A stretch of 64,000 bases of DNA from Candidula unifasciata (Eukaryota; Mollusca; Gastropoda; Stylommatophora; Geomitridae). Where the stretch lies: NCBI GenBank assembly GCA_905116865.2, contig CAJHNH020001990.1, positions 197,001 through 261,000 on the forward strand, given 5' to 3'. Position numbers and translations under genes: made by a program. Below the pieces are notes generated by a model that saw only the letters and a list, made by a program, of their open reading frames with translations, was not told the DNA's origin and made no database searches. Positions 39,411 through 54,203 of the stretch are shown one piece after another (the first letter of the stretch is position 1; each line of letters begins with the position of its first letter).

Positions 39411-39463
<53 letters not shown>
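39411..39463. repeat. 53-base C homopolymer
   Basis: An uninterrupted run of C. The reverse strand is a G53 run with obvious quadruplex potential. Exact length is suspect in any assembly. Confidence 0.9.
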
Positions 39464-39619
39464 ACTCCCCAACCTTTGCCCACTTACAAAAAAAAAGGAC
39501 AAAAAGAAAATCCAAAGCACTATTAACAATAACTTGAGGGGGACAAATCAAATAAATCAAAGTGTATAATAACACAAAGAAACAATTACCACCAACTGTT
39601 AATTTAGAGTTCAAATGTT

Positions 39620-41612
<1,993 letters not shown>

Positions 41613-42070
41613 TCTTCTTCACGCGTAAATACATTTTTTTTCTTTCATTTTTTTTTCTTTTTAGAAAAAGAATTACTTTATTTAAATGTCTCTTTACATA
41701 TTCGTCTGTTTTTCGTCAAGAGTCTTTATTTATAATCTCATTTTCTTTAATTGTTTTTACACAGTTTTTCAGCAGGCTTTTGTGAGTAAGCTTGCACAAA
41801 GTACTTCATGTTCTTGCTGTATTTTTGTGACAATTGATTTGATCCTGCATTTACATACTTTTTGACACAATACAAGATATTATAATGTATTTACGTAACC
41901 ATATGTGTTTGTTCCCATTCAAGTCTGTCCCAATGTGACAATGCCTCACTGCTCCTCTTCTCATGATATGGATCTTTGCTTGACAATCAGTTCGTACATG
42001 CTGTTCACAGTAGATGTCAGCATACGACAGGGTCACAAGAAGGACACACAATTGTAGCCTTGTATAAACT

Positions 42071-43757
<1,687 letters not shown>

Positions 43758-43804
43758 TAATTTTGTCTCCTGCTTGTGTCATACGAGTTTCTTATTATTA
43801 TTCT

Positions 43805-44115
43805 CTTGCTTCACATTCACTGACTGTAAACTCCGTCGGAAAGTTCTGGTTGTTCATCAATTTGTGGACTTTAATTCTGGACACAGTTTGTGTTTTGCAT
43901 GTAAATCCGTTATAAGGATCTGGCTTCTTTTTTGTGTGTGTGTAGGCAGACCGTTGGTATTTCGCCTCCTCGCCTCCTCGCCTCCCAGACACATCCACTC
44001 AGACTTCGAATGAAACACCCTTAGGTAGTCAAATCCTACGAAATGCTTGGAAGGAAGCAGCCGTTCTGTTCTTTTTCTCTCTCCTACAATGGGGCCCTAG
44101 AATGTATACTCAGTT
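43805..44115 (+). repeat. dispersed repeat D, copy 2
   Basis: It shares GTAAACTCCGTCGGAAAGTT, AAATCCGTTATAAGGATCTGG, GAAACACCCTTAGGTAGTC and GCCGTTCTGTTCTTT with 61810-62090. The first third also matches 12280-12440 inverted. No coding potential. Confidence 0.55.
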
Positions 44116-44518
44116 TGTATGACAGTTAACTAAAGAAGCATATAAACTGGAGAGTAGGATCCAGAAGAGTCGGAGCAGAACACTTGAAGACATTTAAAGA
44201 CATGTGAAAAGTATGCCTGAAGCATCTGTACATGTCAGCGAAAGGATATGATCAACTGATGCTAGTGAGCTCTAGATCCATGTCCACTGGAGGACAGAGA
44301 GTAGAAGAAGAACAAGAAAGAAATGACGCCCAAAATCACATACCTATTTTTGCTCTTGGACAAAACTGTTTAACACAGCACGATGTCTAATCATAAATAA
44401 GAGGCAAGCCTGCGGCGGAACTGTCTGTATGACTCAAAGTGAAAACATTTCGGTTTCAACTGACTACGGAGTGCAAACACTTTGTGAAACCGTTATTCGT
44501 TGCCTTAACCGTCACTTT

Positions 44519-44820
44519 ACGTAAGCTTGTCGCTCGGTCGTCCAGTCATGCTGACTGCTTTAATTAGGCTGCCGTGGCGACTTCTTATCTCACAGTACCT
44601 TCTGCAACCACCAAGTCGTCTTGTCTCTGGCCGAAAGAAAAACAACATCCGGTAATTTCGTGCAGCAGGGAACCAGCCCTGAACTTCATGAACTCAGGTG
44701 GGCCCACCTCCGAATGCGTCTAGGAATCGTGGGCCGAAACGCATGTCGACGAGGATAATTTCTACTGATGACTGGTAGATCCCTGCTGTACTTGCTCCCT
44801 GTGAGTTTATTCCTATTGTA
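44519..44820 (+). repeat. retroelement block shared with 17252-17556, upstream of the RT element
   Basis: Homologous over about 300 bases to the 3' region of the endonuclease-bearing copy at 16.7-17.6 kb. Here it immediately precedes the zinc-finger/RT element. Either a preceding 5'-truncated copy lies head-to-tail with the next element, or the family carries the same sequence at both ends. Confidence 0.8.
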
Positions 44821-47430
44821 CGTGGCTAGCCCACAAGACTACCAGGAAAGACTGGTGACTCTCGGGAAAGACCTTGTGACAACTATGGAAAGACTGGCCC
44901 CCCGGTATCGCCGGGGGGATAAACTGACATCTGGAGACAGATGTCGACTGTGGACCGGGTTGATCACCCCTAACACAGTATAATACCTCCGATTTCGTAC
45001 AACCACATAGAAATATGCCCTCAGGGCCCTCCGAAAAAGGGGGGGGGGAGGGAGAATGAAGGGCATAATCCAATTGATACTCTCGGTGACGACTATGCTA
45101 GCCCCCGGACAGATACTCGCCCAACGTCCGGGCTGGCTCTGTACATGTGGGAAAAGCTTCACGGGGTTGCATGGTCTGAGAACGCATGCCGGAAGAATGA
45201 AATGCGAGGGTGCTCCACGCAGTAAACGCCGTCGCAAAACTACCACTCCTGTGGTAGTTTCTGAGTCGTCAGGGAACGACGGGCTGGGCGAACCCCACTC
45301 GCCCGGAGAGGCCCATGACGTCGACTGCGGAGGAGCACATTTGATGATTTCTGAAGAAGTGCGTTCCAGAATCAGGCGAAAAGCTTACAAAATTTGGTGA
45401 TGTAATATATGAACATTGCTCCCGTCAGTTCGGGACAGTGGAGAAGGCACAGCCGGGTGCCAAGCAGAATACTAGCAGGAGGCAGAGGGACATTCTGAAG
45501 TGTCGGGCAGACAAGAATGCCCTTAGAAAACGGTTCAAAGCCGCTACAGGCAGCGAACGGGAGGGGCTGTACGAAGTTTGGTTGCATTTAATGAACAAAC
45601 ACAGTGCCCTCTGTCGCGCTGAGCGTTTCTGAAACAACAGACGAAGAACCAAAAGGGAGCGAGAGAAATTCTTTAGGGACCCGTATCAGTTTGCCCGAGG
45701 TCTATTCGAGCAACCGAAGTCTGGGACTCTGGTTGTCAGTCAGGAAGAACTTGAGCTACATCTACGCAATATGTACTCTGACAAAAAGAGGAGAGAGCCT
45801 CTCGATGACAATCCAGAGATCCTTAGCGGTCTCAAGCAGCCTTCGGTGCCGAAGGTACCATTTAAAATGGTAACTCCCCTTTGGTCTGAGGTTGAGGAAG
45901 TTGTTAAAAAGGCCAGCGGCAAGTCTGCCCCAGGTCCGAACGGTGTTCCGTACGTTTTTTACAAGCGCTGCCCGAAAATCCTAAAAATGCTTCACGTCTT
46001 GTTGAGACAAGCGTGGATCCGTAATCACATATGTCCAGAGTGGTCAAAGGCAAATGGGGTCTACATTCCCAAAGAGCAGGACTCGAAGAGTCTTTCCCAA
46101 TTCAGGCCCATCTCGCTGTTGAATGTCGAGGGTAAGATATTCTTCTCGGTCATGGCTCGCCGGCTCACACAGTATCTGATGACTAACAAGTACATAGATA
46201 CGAGTGTTCAGAAGGGTGGTATTCCAGGCGTTCCTGGGTGCCTTGAACACGCGACCATGATTTGGGAGGCTATCCAGAGAGCCAAGCATGAGAGAACACA
46301 ATTGCACGTAATATGGTTGGATTTAGCCAACGCCTACGGGGCAGTCCCCCATAGGCTACTGTGGCGAGCGCTTCGCATGTTTCACGTACCGACACAGATC
46401 AGTCAAATGATCGAGCAATATTTCTCCAAGTTCGCTTTGCGCTTCTCTACCTCGACGTTTACCACGAGGTGGACCGAGTTGCAGATTGGGATAGATATGG
46501 GCTGTACGATCTTACCCATACTGTTTGTCATGGCAATGCAGATCATGTTAGACGGGGCGGCCGGCTAAGGACTGGGCCTTCAAATAGGGGATCACTGGTT
46601 GCCGCCACTACGCGCATTTATGGATGACACGACTATAATAACGGGCAGCGAGGAGTCTGCCCGCACGATCCTGAAAAGATTGGACGCGGTGGTCCAATGG
46701 AGCGGTATGCAGTTCAAACCGCAGAAGTCGAGGAGTCTGTCAATCCATAAGGGCAAGGTGTCGGCAATCAGTTTTACGGTGGCAAGGAACAAGATCCCCA
46801 CGGTTCTGGAGGAACCGGTGAAGAGCCTCGGTCGCGTTTACGATTCGAAGTTATCTGATAGAGCGGAGGTCCGGCGAATACACGAGTCACTGGCTACAGG
46901 CCTGCTCGCGATCGAGCGATGCAGGCTGGTCGGAAAATTCAAGGTATGGTGTCTCCAATTCATGTTGATTCCAAAGCTCCTATGGCCACTGTTAGTCTAC
47001 GAGGTGACGATGACTGCAGTGGAAACCATGGAGAAGAAAATCAACACAGCCTTGAGAAAGTGGATTGGTGCACCGCCTTGTCTGACCGACGTGGCTCTGT
47101 ATTGCAAGCAGGCTAAGCTGGTACTCCCGTTCAAATCGATAACCGAAGAGTTTAAAGTCGGCAAGGTAAGGCTCGCCATGCTCTTGCGCGATTGTTCAGA
47201 CCCAAATGTCATCGCTGTCCAGCCCGCTCTAAAGACTGGCCAGAAATGGAGGGTCCTCGATGCGATAGAATCTGCCCAGAATGCACTAAAATTGAAAGAG
47301 ATAATGGAAACACTCGGAAAGGTCAATTGGTGGTCAAAGGCCTCAGCCAAAGAGCGCCGAGACATGGTAATACAAACGGTGAGGGACAACGAAAACGAGG
47401 TTCGGGTCCAGAAAGCAGCCCAGCAAACAT
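44821..47430 (+). pseudogene. R2/NeSL-like non-LTR element: zinc finger and reverse transcriptase
   Basis: The N-terminal part (45056-45400) has a zinc finger, WLCTCGKSFTGLHGLRTHAG followed by RMKC (CxC...H...C). RT follows in one frame from 45402: KSAPGPNGVPYVFYKRCPK, FRPISLLNVEGKIF, HVIWLDLANAYGAVPHRL (catalytic Asp) and AFMDDTTIITGS (FMDD box at about 46615). The thumb includes KVWCLQFMLIPKLLWPLLVY. Only one frameshift near 45390 and in-frame stops at 45630-45632 and 46566-46568 break it, so it is a fairly young copy. The expected C-terminal endonuclease is absent; the coding sequence runs into the 49-bp array. The clade call is from motif pattern only. Confidence 0.8.
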
Positions 47431-47730
47431 TCATGAATCGTGGGCTGTCTAACTCTATGTCCAGCAATGATTCAAACATTCGTGAATCGTGGGCTGTCTA
47501 ACTCTATGTCCGGCAATGATTCAAACATTCATGAATCGTGGGCTGTCTAACTCTATGTCCGGCAATGATTCAAACATTCATGAATCGTGGGCTGTCTAAC
47601 TCTATGTCCAGCAATGATTCAAACATTCATGAATCGTGGGCTGTCTAACTCTATGTCCGGCAATGATTCAAACATTCATGAATCGTGGGCTGTCTAACTC
47701 TATGTCCAGCAATGATTCATACATTCATGA
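47425..47730. repeat. 49-bp minisatellite at the broken end of the RT element
   Basis: Six units of TTCATGAATCGTGGGCTGTC plus TAACTCTATGTCCGGCAATGA and TTCAAACA. The first unit is in frame with the element's reading frame (QQTFMNRGLSNSMSSND). Confidence 0.92.
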
Positions 47731-48425
47731 ATCACCAAAAAAGATGTGTAGGTATTACAGTCTCCAAAACATTATACACACACCCTTCCATGTAAAGGCT
47801 GTCATGGCCGCAAACACTTTCATTTGCAAAAGAAGGCTCCAGTGTTTTACTGTTTATTACTACTGTTCACTATTTATTACTACTGTTTACTATTTATGAC
47901 TAATGTTTACTATTTATTACAAATACGTCACTCATCTATTAGGTAAAGCTTGTTAACATAGCGACTAACATAGCGAAACGAACGTTGGCCGCATGCTTAC
48001 GCCACTCGTAGAGAAACTGAAACCTGTGAGAACTACCCATTACTAACACTACAATGCTAGTTGCGCAGGCATTTTCTCAACAGCGAAATTTTCTCAAAGA
48101 AAATATCCCGTGATGGCCTCTCCAGTGTAATCGTTAGCTGCTAGTGCTTAATTTGGTTTAAACCACTTACAAGAACAAACTGCTCACGCCTCGCCACTAG
48201 TACACATATGAAACAATAATAATAATTAAAAAAATAATGTACAAACCCTACTGTTTAACTTGAATCTATCCTGATTTCACCGAATTTTCTCGAAATTAAT
48301 TTCTAGAGACATTATGCTGTTTATGGCCTAGTTCTGTTGCAGGTCCAGATCCTGAAGAATATCAGTTTTCCCTCTTTACTCTCTTTATCCTGCAACGTAT
48401 ATTTTCAACTTGGAATAATTTGCAG
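47731..48425. other. non-coding intron stretch
   Basis: Short TTTATTACTACTGT-type repeats at 47840-47925. The rest is unremarkable. Confidence 0.5.
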
Positions 48426-48640
48426 GATTTCTGCCCACATATGGACCAACCTGGGTCAACTTGTATGGGTCGATCCGAGATTATCACATCCTGCCCAAAC
48501 ATGGACACCTCAATGACGGTCTGGGAGAGGGCGTTTCCTACAGGGGTCGCTTGCTTGTGGCCCTCAAAACTGAGATAATTGACAATGAAGAAATTGGGAC
48601 AACCCTTGTTGAACTGGAGCCTACACACCCGTTGTCTGAG
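48426..48640 (+). CDS. OTOF: otoferlin exon: region after C2C
   Basis: This 215-base exon has acceptor ATTTGCAG and donor GTCAGT, entering in phase 1 and leaving in phase 0. It encodes FLPTYGPTWVNLYGSIRDYH, LNDGLGEGVSYRGRLLVALK and TEIIDNEEIG. The GFLPT.GP..VN.YGS and GEGVS(Y/F)R.RLL signatures are conserved across ferlins after C2C. Confidence 0.95.
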
Positions 48641-48866
48641 GTCAGTATTTTGGAGTGGAAAAAGAACTCACTTCTACATTATTTTTTGTAGAACAGTTAG
48701 TGCTCACTTATTAATGTGGTTGATATCTCTCTAGCGGTCTTTATTAATCTATCTTTGTATATGTTTTTAGCTAAAGAGATGGAAATAGTTACATTTATTT
48801 ATGTGTTCCAAGTTATAAAGTTTTGCATTTTTATTAGACAAACAGCAGGAGGTAGGTAGGTAGATA

Positions 48867-49062
48867 GTTGCACCCCACTAGGACATCATACAAGCTATAA
48901 ACACCCGGTGACACAAAGTGCCAATATGCGGATGAGAATCATCAGTGGAGAGGTCCCAGAAACCCCTTTCAGCCATTAGGCCATATTTATGGCTAAGCCA
49001 TATCTATGCCCCAGCTATATTCAGTGCCCCGGCAGAAGCCTGAGTGGGGCTTAAAAAAAAAT
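48867..49062 (+). repeat. dispersed repeat B, copy 2 (SINE-like)
   Basis: Same 180-base unit as 59530-59706 and inverted 12955-13130: GGACATCATACAAGCTATAA, CACCCGGTGACACAAAGTGCC, AGAGGTCCCAGAAACC and GAGTGGGGCTTAAAAAAAAA. It ends in an A run. Confidence 0.65.
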
Positions 49063-49199
49063 GGCATCCCACATGGGGATGACTTGTAAACAATTATCTG
49101 TAATCAGCAGAATATTGGCTTAGACATTTAATAGAAATGAAGTGAAAAAAAAATTGAATGGTATGCATATTCTTCTAAAGGAATGGTAAATGTAAAATT

Positions 49200-49835
49200 T
49201 AAAAAAAAAAAAAAAAAAAAATTGACATCATAGCACACGGGACGCTCCCATAATCGCTCCGTCCCCATCTTCAGCAGCAAGCGAAGAGTAACAAATCCGA
49301 TTGCACCAGTTACTGTCTATATCCGTCTCGCCTTTCCTTGAGTGTTGAGCGTCGGCCAGTGTCGCCTTGTAGCGCCATTTTCCTCAGACCGTAACGATCT
49401 ATCTGTGCCTCCACACTGTTCACTAGCTCCAAAAGGGCCCTACAATATCTGGCTTGTCCTACATCACTTCACCACCAAGTGATGCAGAGCCCGCTAGAGT
49501 CTCTGACTGCTCATTTCCCAACACACCGGCATTACCTGGAGAAAATGTCCAAAGGGCGCTAATTACCCGAGACCTCTGAAGTGATGCTTACCATTCTGCA
49601 GGAAGTATGCCTGTTCTCGCCCTTCTGAAGATGCTCTGTGAGTCAGTGACAATCACGGCATGTGCGTACAGCTTATCCTCAAGCCAGCGGAAGGCTGCAG
49701 TAACTACCTCCACCTGCATTTTCAAACTATTTTTCTGAAGGCAAGTTTGATAATTTTGAAATTTGCATGAGCGGCGACCTTGGCGGCTCGTTTCCATTTC
49801 AGCTGCAGGGAAATGTTTAATGGGCAAAGAGCAGG
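49200..49835 (-). pseudogene. RNase H-type retroelement fragment
   Basis: The minus-strand reading begins MQVEVVTAAFRWLEDKLYAH then VIVTDSQSIFRRARTG, the Glu helix and third Asp strand of RNase H. After a frame change it continues through TFSPGNAGVLGNEQ. It ends ATGATGTCAAT followed by a T run (an A run at 49201-49220 on the plus strand). It has the same 5' limit and 3' end as the 23.6-24.2 kb copy. Confidence 0.7.
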
Positions 49836-49865
49836 GGTTTGATACAGACGAAGGATGTTTGTTTT

Positions 49866-49892
49866 CGTAGAAACATTGGGGGGGGGGGGGGG
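49866..49892. repeat. poly-G run
   Basis: A G-only stretch of more than ten bases after ACATTGG; low complexity. Confidence 0.7.
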
Positions 49893-50079
49893 TGCAGGGT
49901 GATAGAGGTACATACGGAATAATTGGCAGGACGACGGCAGACGTCGGGGAAATAAATCAAATGCATAAACACCGGATAGCAGAGGACAAAGAAATTAGAG
50001 TTAATTTTTATTGTATTTAACGTTCTAACACGAATAATGTGGTCTGTAATATCAAAATCTTTCCTAAAGCCTATAATCC

Positions 50080-50645
50080 TTGTTCACATAGTTTCCTCAT
50101 ATTTGTTAAGGCAGTATGGCAAGCCAAATTAAAAACACTGGCGACCAACCAAAAACTCATATGCGTCAGAAAAAGATGGCAGGAAATGACTGCAGCTCTG
50201 AACATGCAAAAAACGGTAACAAACTCTCAACACTTTCATTGAAGATAGTGAGAAAACTTTCACTGGTAAACATGCAGCAAACCTACTGGCTGATAGTTTT
50301 ACCGACGAAAGCAAAATATTCACGACATGAAGCAACATACAACCATTTTTCGTCTAGGAACATGACACTGCAGGTTCACCTACAACATGCATAAAATAAC
50401 GAATGTACAGTCCCCACAGTGTGCCTGTCAGACAGGGCCACAAACACCTGAGCACTTTCTGCAGACCTGCCAACTCCACCTTCACTCCCGAAAAGAAACC
50501 TGGCCTCAAGAGCAAAGTGTGCAGAGCAAGCTTTGGGGAAATCATGAAGAACCTGCAGCTGGCACGCGAGCTCATTGAGGCAAATCACCTGTCTGACCTA
50601 AGCCAACAAGACCAAACGCAAAACAGAAGAAGATTTCTCCTGTAA
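50080..50645 (+). pseudogene. non-LTR pol C-terminal zinc-knuckle tail
   Basis: Plus-strand reading with one frame change gives TTIFRLGT.HCRFTYNMHK, then SPQCACQTGPQTPEHFLQTC and RKETWPQEQSVQSKLWGN. The C.C...... .TPEH.L..C pattern is the terminal CCHC of RNase H-bearing non-LTR polyproteins. Upstream, frames are broken. It ends about 130 bases before the next otoferlin exon. Confidence 0.7.
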
Positions 50646-50688
50646 TACGCTGGTAAGTTGATCAGTGTACAACAGTACTGGTCACTAA

Positions 50689-50901
<213 letters not shown>

Positions 50902-51533
50902 TGAAATCTGACAGTAAGCTATATGTATGCCAATACTGATCAGATTTATTGGTACAATAATGTCACCAGCTGTCTGTCTGTCACATATGAGCGTATAAAG
51001 GTAACCCACATCTTGACAAGTTTGGATTTTCCGACGGCCAAGTATTTGATGTAAACATGTGAACCGTTCTCCCACATCAGCTGAATTTAAACGTATTACT
51101 AATAAATACAGCGGAAGTCAAGCTGTTAAGCGTTATATAGATATAGTGACTGCAGTTTCCGACGGGTGCCAATGATTTATACAGTTTAAAAAAAAAAAAA
51201 AAAAACATTATACACCGTTACCCCTCATTGTGAGATATAAACTAGTTTACTAATACTTTTACTATATGCGCATTGATTGATTCGTAGCCTTTTTTTTTAA
51301 CCGGTAAGTGTAGAGATATTTGCGGGTATCAATCTGGAGTTTATTCAGTGCTTTGGAGTGAGCTGGGTTTGTGCCTTATAACCTTGGCAGAAACTAACCA
51401 CTTTATTCTGGGTCTGCCAATGGCGTCAGAGCCAGTCGATCAGATACTGCATTTTAAGGAACATAATTACTAATTCTGGCGTGTTACTTGGTATCGTTGG
51501 TATTCTCGCCCGTTTAAATTGTTTTAATATCAA

Positions 51534-51536
51534 TGT

Positions 51537-51583
<47 letters not shown>

Positions 51584-51962
51584 TGTGTGTGAGCTAAATT
51601 TGAGACTCAGTACTCGTAGTCGATAGTCGGAGTTTCAAATTCACTGCGAACGAGCTGCTTTAATTTACATTCCAGGGCCAGTAAACATGTCACAAATGCC
51701 CTTCACTTTCCCAAATTAAGGAAAAACTAACCCATACAAAATCCTTTTTAACGCACACACACTCATGTGCACACACACACACTCATGTGCACATACACAC
51801 ACTCATGTGCACATACACACACTCATGTGCACATACACACACTCATGTGCACATACACACACTCATGTGCACATACACACACTCATGTGCACATACACAC
51901 ACTCATGTGCACATACACACACTCATGTGCACATACACACACTCATGTGCACAGACACACGC
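51534..51962. repeat. (GT)n tract and 20-bp ACACACTCATGTGCACATAC array
   Basis: (GT)n at 51534-51595. Then about ten almost perfect units of 20 bases at 51761-51960, each with the palindromic TGTGCACA. The CTHTH-type open frames are artefacts. Confidence 0.95.
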
Positions 51963-52079
51963 AAACCTCCTTTATTTGATTGTATATTTACTACTGTAAA
52001 CATCCAGCTAGTATTTTTTTTTCAAATGACGGAACAGTTCTTTAAATACGCAAGCGATTGATTATGGAAGTAGATTATG

Positions 52080-52620
52080 TGTATGTATACTACTATGGTA
52101 AATGTGTCGTGGCATATGTGTATGTATATTGCTATAGTGAACGAGTTGTGACATATGTGTGTGTATATTGCTATAGTGAACGTGTCGTGGCATATGTGTA
52201 TGTATATTGCTATACTGAACGTGTTGTGACTTATGTGTATGTATATTGCTATGGTGAACGTGTTGTGACTTATGTGTATGTATATTGCTATAGTGAACGT
52301 GTTGTGACTTATGTGTATGTATATTGCTATGGTGAACGTGTTGTGACATATGTGTATGTATATTGCTATAGTGAACGTGTCGTGTCATATCTGTATGAAT
52401 ATTGCTTTAGTGAACGTGTTGTGACTTATGTGTATGTATATTGCTATAGTGAACGTTTGGTAACTTATATTTATGTATATTGCTATGGTGAACGTGTTGT
52501 GACTTATGTGTATGTATAATGCTATAGTGAACGTGTTGTGACTTATATGTACGTATATTGCTATGGTGAACGTGTTGTGACTTATGTGTATGTATATTGC
52601 TATGGTGAACGTGTTGTTTC
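52080..52620. repeat. 39-bp minisatellite abutting the acidic-linker exon
   Basis: About 14 units of TATGTGTATGTATATTGCTA plus TAGTGAACGTGTTGTGACT. The unit length is a multiple of three, so one frame stays open for 150 codons. The last unit changes GTTGTGACT to GTTGTTTCAG and is the intron acceptor. Confidence 0.95.
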
Positions 52621-52622
52621 AG

Positions 52623-52752
52623 GCAACGCCGGCAACGTACTGGACGGTCACAACGCGCCCTGTCACACACACGCAGACAACAGTTCCGGGGACTCTGATG
52701 CCGGCTCCTCGCATGAGGACGACTGTTTCACTGCCAGTATGGAATGCCCGCA
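52623..52752 (+). CDS. OTOF: otoferlin exon: acidic variable linker
   Basis: This 130-base exon has acceptor GTTGTTTCAG and donor CA|GTACGT, entering in phase 1 and leaving two bases. It encodes GNAGNVLDGHNAPCHTHADN, then SSGDSDAGSSHEDDC. The GN.GN..DG start matches the end of the previous conserved block in otoferlins; the rest is a Ser/Asp/Glu-rich linker, which varies between species. Phase on both sides supports it. Confidence 0.88.
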
Positions 52753-53216
52753 GTACGTTTCCTTCTTCTCTTTACTTGTTTTTTTTTTTTAAGTTGCAAA
52801 ACTCGGTGTTACACAACGTTACTACAGACCGCGATGTCAGTGTAGATGTCCTTTGCCTGCTCGCCGACCCGGTAGTCTTCGTTCCAATCCCATTGAGGGC
52901 GGTTTGTACAAGTGACCCGAACCCAGAGCTCTGTCATATTTAGCATGTGAAAAAGATGTATAGGGTGCTTATCACCCCGGTAGTACACTGAGCACATGAC
53001 TTTACTTCCCAGAATATTTTCTGATACATATTTTAGTCTGGGTCTACATGGGTGCTCTGATCAATTATCAGAACACGCCTATTTGAGGATTCGGTCTGGC
53101 AGCGAGCGCCTAACCCTAACGCGGTCCCCACATTGAACATGGGAGTGTAGTGTGACTGTTGTGAAGCCAGCCAACATCTTGGGCTGTCGACTAATTATCT
53201 ACTGTGTACACTGCAG

Positions 53217-53382
53217 ATGGGTGAGCACAACCAGTGCCATGAAGCTAGTGAGCAGAGACCAGGTCTACTACCACCTTCCCTACTACGACAACAAGCCTTG
53301 TGTGTACGTGAGGAAGACCTTCGAGGATCACAGGCGCAGAATGTACAACTGGAATATTCTCGACAAGATCTGTGAGAAACTG
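53217..53382 (+). CDS. OTOF: otoferlin exon: block before FerA
   Basis: This 166-base exon has acceptor CACTGCAG and donor GTGAGC. It joins in frame to give Q-W, then VSTTSAMKLVSRDQVYYHLP and YYDNKPCVYVRKTFEDHRRR, MYNWNILDKICEKL. The Y(F/Y)HLPY...KPC(I/V)Y and RRR.YN.NI.D.I..KL pattern is that of ferlins immediately before the FerA helices. The preceding intron is short (464 bases). Confidence 0.95.
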
Positions 53383-53529
53383 GTGAGCACTCGTCATCAA
53401 AGTCATCATTGTCGCCATCATCATCATCTACATCATGTGCCGTGCCGATAAGCGTTAGCTGCCATTTCCCGCGATCACCAGAAATGCGTAGTCAGGTCAA
53501 TGTTAGTTACTGTTAGTAAAGAACTTTGA

Positions 53530-54115
53530 AAAGAGAATGACTCAGCCCAACAAACAAGGAGGACTTAATAAAAGTGCAGGGACTACGAGGGAGGTGAAGG
53601 GAGATACAGGCATCAAAAGATCTTCCAACGCTCCCCTCACAGACCCAATGTACCCAAACCCGCACAACTCCAACCACCTCCAGCTGTACCATTCCGACCC
53701 AGGCATGGAACTTACAGGCCACCTGTGAGACCTGCCGCTAACCTACCCAACACCATGGAGCCACACCCTCACCGACCATCCTCTGAACTACCCTATTCCA
53801 GTGTCCTATACCCATACCGAGATTACCCACCCTATGACTACGCCCACCATCGTCCTCAGCACCAGCGCCCTCAGCATCATGCTCCCCCTCCCCCCAGCAA
53901 ATCCCAAACCCTGTCCGCCGCCACCCCCAGCACCAGCCTCCACCCCAGCACCAGCATCACCAACTCCATGCACCGCCCCAGCGGATTCCACACCCCACCC
54001 GCCCTTACCCCCAGCTACAGCACCACGGACCCCATGACCCGCCCCAGCGCAACCACTCTTACCCCAGTCCAAATGTTCACATATATTGAATGTTGTTTTG
54101 TCACTGTCTAACTAG
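53530..54115 (+). pseudogene. non-LTR element 5' part: proline-rich ORF1-like region
   Basis: The segment reads in one frame through a Pro/His/Ser-rich protein (HRPQHQRPQHHAPPPPSK, then TPALTPSYSTT-type sequence). It ends at a stop about 90 bases before the endonuclease region of the element that follows. No CCHC knuckles were seen. The function is inferred only from its position upstream of pol. Confidence 0.5.
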
Positions 54116-54203
54116 ATAAATAGAAAACTAAAGACACCAGTCAGTCAAACCCAAACTAAGCCTAACCAGACACACAAAATCAATAAAATTCAATCCTAAA
54201 GTA

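Noticed and set aside
44735..44775. Hammerhead-ribozyme-like core motifs (GAAAC, GTC, CTGATGA in order), present in both copies of the shared retroelement block
   Set aside because: When read as a permuted hammerhead, stem I and stem II do not pair in either copy; only a 2-base stem III forms. The motifs probably occur together by chance.
52058..52519. 153-codon plus-strand open frame
   Set aside because: It is the 39-bp array read in frame, and its composition is dictated by the repeat.
53801..54072. Gly-rich or Pro-rich open frames on both strands
   Set aside because: They are shadows of the proline-rich region preceding the retroelement endonuclease.
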